DNA from: CAZZCP01 sp964653235
GTDB lineage: Bacteria; Bdellovibrionota; Bdellovibrionia; Bdellovibrionales; UBA840
Reading direction: 5' to 3'
Assembly: GCA_964653235.1 (NCBI GenBank)
Contig: CAZZCP010000089.1
Location: 1 to 8,606, forward strand
Length of the DNA stretch: 8,606 bases
This document shows, one piece after another, positions 5,354 through 8,606 of the stretch (the stretch's first letter is position 1; each line of letters begins with the position of its first letter). Made by a program: the position numbers and the translations under genes. The notes beneath the pieces were generated by a model. The model had not been told where the DNA came from, did not search any database, and saw nothing but the letters and a program-made list of their open reading frames with translations.

Positions 5354-8300
5354 GCTGGAAGAGAATTTATCCCTATTTTTTAATTAGTTCCTTTTTTCTT
5401 TTACTTGGGTTTTTTTACAGATTCCATATACCGAGATTTAAGCAATGGGCACTTGATCAAATTCGAATTTACAGCCATCAAAATTTACCTGTAGATATCA
5501 AGGCCAATAATATTCAATTGAATCTACTGCCAATCGGTATTTCAGTTCAAGAAATTGAAATTGAACCTAAAAATGAACTCGCTTCACAATTAGCTCCAAT
5601 TTACTTAAAAGAAATTCGTGCCGACATGAGTATTTTATTACTTTTAGTTGGACACTTACGCCTGACCGAAATCAATCTCATTGAACCCAAAATCATGTTC
5701 TTGCATAAAAAAAACAAAAATAAGAAAAGCGAATCTAAAAAAGATGAGGCAAAAAAACTTAAGATTCCTTTCAATGAAATCATTGAGATTCCTGTTGATA
5801 CATTTAAAATCTCAAATTTACAAGTCTTAGTGAGATCTGAAGAGCTACTTCATTCTTTAAAAATGAGTGATGCCAACATAGAACTTTCTAAGTCAAGATT
5901 TGGTTTTATCTTTCAATCTGACCTACCTAAAATTCAATTTAAAAAAACGGGAAAAGATAAATCAATAACTGAATTGTCTTTAGATATAGATTCATATATA
6001 GGTGAAAACGAAATTGATATAATAAATCTTAATATTCAAAGAAACCGCTCGTTCATTCGTGGGCAAGCTCAGTTTACGGGCGACTTTGAAAGTATGGATT
6101 GGAAACCCAAAGATGCAAGTTTACAAGTAGATTTAGACTTGCCAACCTTAAGAGACTTGATTCTCTCGTATGATCCAAGCCTTAAACTACCTCGTTTAAA
6201 GGGGAACTTTCAAACACTTACAAAAGCAAAACCCAAAGGAAAATCAATTGTTGTAAAAAGTGAGAGTAAAATACAAGATATAGTAATCAATGGCTATAAA
6301 ATTGGTAGTGAAATTCAAATCAATCTTGATTATGAAAATCAAAAATTAAAACTTAATAAAGTTGCCGTAAATGAAGGCCCTATTCAACTCGAAATTCAGG
6401 ACACTCAGTTCAATTTAGATAAAAACTACTCTTTTTCAACAGATATATTAATAAAATCATTTGAATTGAAGCATCTTTTCGCCAACCTAAAAGTTGATGT
6501 ACCACTTCTGTTGTATACAAAGGGACGTTTGCCTTGCAAAGGACAGATACAACCTGAGTTGAGTATTGAATGTGATGGAGTATTGGATATAGATCGTTTT
6601 ACTTTAAACGATGGCAGGCAAAGAGCTTTTGAAATTGTTGCTTTTCGTAAGGGAAAGATAGATGGAAATGTTAAAATCACGCAAAATCGAATTGAGCCAA
6701 AAGCAAAAATTAGCATTGGAGAGTCTTATGGTACTACTGAAGGCTGGATACAATTTGATAAGGGATTCTATTTTGCATACGAATCTCCTGAATTTTACTT
6801 TGAAAGTTTAGATGAACTTGCTGGATTAAATATGCTTGGAAAAGCAAAATTAAAAGGTAGCACCCAGGGTACTTCGGATTATGCAACAATCGATATGCAA
6901 CTTGATACCAGCGATATTAGTGTAAGTAATTACAAATTGGGACGATTCACTGCAAACTTTACCTATAAGGACAAATTGATTGAAATATCAAACATGAAAT
7001 CAAGACTCAATCAAAGTGTCTACTCTGGTGATTTAAAGGTGTTTCTTGGCGACAACGAAATTCAAGGAAAATTTCAGTTTCCCAAGCTGTACCTAGAAGA
7101 TGCACAAGAAGCAATAAGAGAGAACTTTCCCATACCTTTGACCCTTAAAGGAGAAGGAAGTGCGAATATTGATTTTAAAGGTCCGCTTGAATTTGAAAAA
7201 TTAAGCTATGTCTTAAAGTCTAATTTTCAAAATGCAAATATTGAAAAAGAAAATATAGAAAAAATACGACTTAACATAGAATCAAAAAAAGGAGTCATTG
7301 AGTTTCAAAATATTGAAATGCAAACTTTAGGATCTGTCATCACTGCAAAAGGAACAGCTCAATTACCAGACCAACTTGAACTCAGTGTTAAAGCAAACAA
7401 CCTCAATATAGATAACTCAAATTACTTTAATCAACTATTTTTTAATTTAGACGGCTTATTAGATTTTCAGTGGGAACTCAGAAATAGAGACAGCGGTTTT
7501 ATATCTGTTTTAAAAACAAATCTCAAAAATACTTATATTGGTAACCAAAAACAAGCCGATTCAAAAGTAGATATGCTGATTGATCCGCAAAAAATAAATG
7601 CCAATGTAAATCTATTTGGAGGTAAAATTGTTTCTGATTTCAGTATTCCTTTTGATCTGAATAAAAGTTACTCTCTTTATTTAAAAACAAATTCTTGGGA
7701 TTTCTCTCCTCTTCTTGAGGGAATTGATCAAGGTATTGGCAGTAAGCAATTCTCAGCTGTTTTAAACTCAGAAGTTTTACTAAGTTCAAAAAAGGGAGGA
7801 TTTTGGCAGTCTAACGGCAGCATTCATATTGATCAATTTCGATTGCAAAAAGCGGATAATTATCTAGCAAACCAAAATTCAATACAAATCCTGTTTAAAG
7901 ATGGATTTATCGATTTATCCAATTTTAAACTCATCGGAAAAGACTCTTTTCTTAATATTGAAGGAGAAAAAAAATCTACAAAAAAACTCGACATGAAGTT
8001 GAATGGCAACCTGAATCTGAGTCTTTTTAGCTTCCTCACTCCATTTTTTAGTGACTTTCGAGGAAAAACATCTGTAAGCACAAAGATTGTTAAAAAAGCT
8101 ACATCCATTGATATCGTCGGCTCGGCACTTGTAAATGAAGCCAGCATAAAGATCAATAATTTTCCACATACTTTTGAAAATATTAATATGGATCTACTTT
8201 TTAGTAATAATAAAATTATCATCAACCAACTCAATATGGGACTTGCAGGGGGTGATGTAAAAGGCTCTGGCTCTCTTTTAATCAAAGAGAATGGAGAATT

Positions 8301-8529
8301 ACCTCTTAATGTAGAGGCGACTATAAGCAATTCTAACCTTGAAGTGGTTAAGGGAATCAAAACAAAAGTAAATGCGAATATAACTATTACAGGAAATCAG
8401 CTTCCTTACACTATGAAGGGCAGTGCTAATGTTCTTGAAGCTCTAATAGGACTTGAAAACTCTGCTGCTGGGTCTGAAATACAGGCCAGTGAGTTTTTGC
8501 CTCCTTCGATTAAAGAAGAAAAATTTTAA
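5350..8529 (+). CDS. AsmA/TamB-like inner-membrane-anchored envelope protein
   Basis: With the TTG start this is a 1059-residue protein (1064 if ATG 5335 is used). A short basic N-terminus (SWKR) precedes one membrane helix, about residues 6-24, with the rest in the periplasm. The N-terminal 110 residues follow the AsmA-type pattern: LPVDIKANNIQLNLLPIGIS, then a pI-ylKEIRADMSILLLL segment, then LRLTEINLIEPKI. A Lys-rich insert follows (about 120-138). The long remainder is beta-rich, with alternating polar and hydrophobic residues. Its C-terminal part (about 920-1040) has the VNEASIKI, FENINMDLLFSNNKI and AGGDVKGSGSL pattern seen at the ends of AsmA/TamB/DUF3971-type proteins. These repeating-beta-groove proteins are thought to carry phospholipids between membranes (TamB, YhdP, YdbH), and TamB pairs with the Omp85 protein TamA. 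Similarity is by pattern, so the exact subfamily is unsure. It is coupled to the upstream helical protein by a TTGA overlap. Confidence 0.85.
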   Translation: MSWKRIYPYFLISSFFLLLGFFYRFHIPRFKQWALDQIRIYSHQNLPVDIKANNIQLNLLPIGISVQEIEIEPKNELASQLAPIYLKEIRADMSILLLLVGHLRLTEINLIEPKIMFLHKKNKNKKSESKKDEAKKLKIPFNEIIEIPVDTFKISNLQVLVRSEELLHSLKMSDANIELSKSRFGFIFQSDLPKIQFKKTGKDKSITELSLDIDSYIGENEIDIINLNIQRNRSFIRGQAQFTGDFESMDWKPKDASLQVDLDLPTLRDLILSYDPSLKLPRLKGNFQTLTKAKPKGKSIVVKSESKIQDIVINGYKIGSEIQINLDYENQKLKLNKVAVNEGPIQLEIQDTQFNLDKNYSFSTDILIKSFELKHLFANLKVDVPLLLYTKGRLPCKGQIQPELSIECDGVLDIDRFTLNDGRQRAFEIVAFRKGKIDGNVKITQNRIEPKAKISIGESYGTTEGWIQFDKGFYFAYESPEFYFESLDELAGLNMLGKAKLKGSTQGTSDYATIDMQLDTSDISVSNYKLGRFTANFTYKDKLIEISNMKSRLNQSVYSGDLKVFLGDNEIQGKFQFPKLYLEDAQEAIRENFPIPLTLKGEGSANIDFKGPLEFEKLSYVLKSNFQNANIEKENIEKIRLNIESKKGVIEFQNIEMQTLGSVITAKGTAQLPDQLELSVKANNLNIDNSNYFNQLFFNLDGLLDFQWELRNRDSGFISVLKTNLKNTYIGNQKQADSKVDMLIDPQKINANVNLFGGKIVSDFSIPFDLNKSYSLYLKTNSWDFSPLLEGIDQGIGSKQFSAVLNSEVLLSSKKGGFWQSNGSIHIDQFRLQKADNYLANQNSIQILFKDGFIDLSNFKLIGKDSFLNIEGEKKSTKKLDMKLNGNLNLSLFSFLTPFFSDFRGKTSVSTKIVKKATSIDIVGSALVNEASIKINNFPHTFENINMDLLFSNNKIIINQLNMGLAGGDVKGSGSLLIKENGELPLNVEATISNSNLEVVKGIKTKVNANITITGNQLPYTMKGSANVLEALIGLENSAAGSEIQASEFLPPSIKEEKF

Positions 8530-8533
8530 TATC

Positions 8534-8606
8534 GTGTTTAAAAGTTGCCTCACGGCAATTTTTTTATTTTTGAATTTGAACTTTGCGGTTGCGCAAAGTG
8601 GCCAGT
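8534..8606 (+). CDS. Possible exported protein, 5' fragment (runs off window)
   Basis: From a GTG at 8534 the frame stays open to the window edge (24 codons). It reads like a Sec signal peptide: MFKSC, a hydrophobic core LTAIFLFLNLNF, then AVA followed by QSGQ, a good signal peptidase I site. It starts 4 nt after the AsmA-like stop. The ribosome site is poor (an AAGAAG run about 14 nt upstream). An in-frame GTG at 8489 would be a worse choice because it buries the signal peptide. TamB-type genes are often beside Omp85/TamA-type genes, so an outer-membrane partner is one possibility, but nothing seen here identifies it. The T-rich hairpin in the same bases could make the frame accidental. Confidence 0.5.
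   Translation, partial: MFKSCLTAIFLFLNLNFAVAQSGQ
8540..8571 (+). terminator. Terminator-like hairpin after the AsmA-like gene
   Basis: TTGCC (8545-8549) and GGCAA (8554-8558) form the core of a stem around the loop TCAC, extended by A-T pairs and one G-T pair to about 10 bp (8540-8563). The stem runs straight into a seven-T run (8559-8565), then A and a further T run. This is the form of a rho-independent terminator and lies 11 nt after the stop codon at 8529. It overlaps the start of the possible exported-protein frame, so either it ends the operon or it attenuates the next gene. Confidence 0.55.

Noticed and set aside
7860..8360. 166-codon and nested 84-codon minus-strand frames inside the AsmA-like gene
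   Set aside because: They are long by chance opposite an AT-rich coding region, and the AsmA-like C-terminal pattern on the plus strand accounts for this DNA.

Overview
The window is AT-rich DNA with an estimated GC content in the high thirties. It comes from a Gram-negative bacterium: it encodes a type II signal-peptide lipoprotein and a very large AsmA/TamB-type envelope protein, and most genes carry GGAG-type ribosome binding sites. The gene set (yebC-ruvC, TPR protein, efp, AsmA-like giant) and the base composition would fit a Bdellovibrio-like or other former deltaproteobacterial lineage. That placement is an inference, because no rRNA or other marker gene is present.

Layout. Positions 1-431 hold no convincing gene. 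They carry a strong imperfect hairpin (135-165) and a pair of near-identical 22-bp direct repeats (217-265) that may be an insertion-sequence end. Next is an orphan lipoprotein gene (432-1406, +), closed by a GC-rich bidirectional terminator shared with the convergent ruvC. The minus-strand pair yebC-ruvC (2695 to 1440) is overlapped by 4 nt and driven from a divergent 53-bp intergenic region with a good sigma70-type promoter. From that region, the plus strand carries a cytoplasmic TPR protein (2749-3546) and efp (3590-4149). A 10-N assembly gap interrupts efp and makes it look frameshifted. The two flanks can be joined into a normal-length EF-P if the true gap is 14 nt. A 157-nt intergenic region with two inverted repeats follows. 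A two-gene translationally coupled unit comes next: a helical protein of unknown function (4307-5353) and an AsmA/TamB-like membrane-anchored protein of about 1059 residues (5350-8529). A signal-peptide-like reading frame (8534 onward) runs off the window, and a terminator-like hairpin lies inside its first codons.

How the genes relate. YebC-family proteins and EF-P are both linked to translation, so their near-adjacency on either side of a divergent promoter is suggestive. RuvC resolves Holliday junctions, but its usual partners ruvA and ruvB are not next to it. The last two or three genes look like an envelope module: a large periplasmic repeating-beta-groove-type protein, a tightly coupled cytoplasmic helical partner, and a possible exported protein.

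I found no defence system, CRISPR array, tRNA, rRNA or complete mobile element. The points most worth following are the EF-P gap, the nested inverted repeats after efp, the uncharacterised partner of the AsmA-like protein, and the hairpin/signal-peptide conflict at the right edge.
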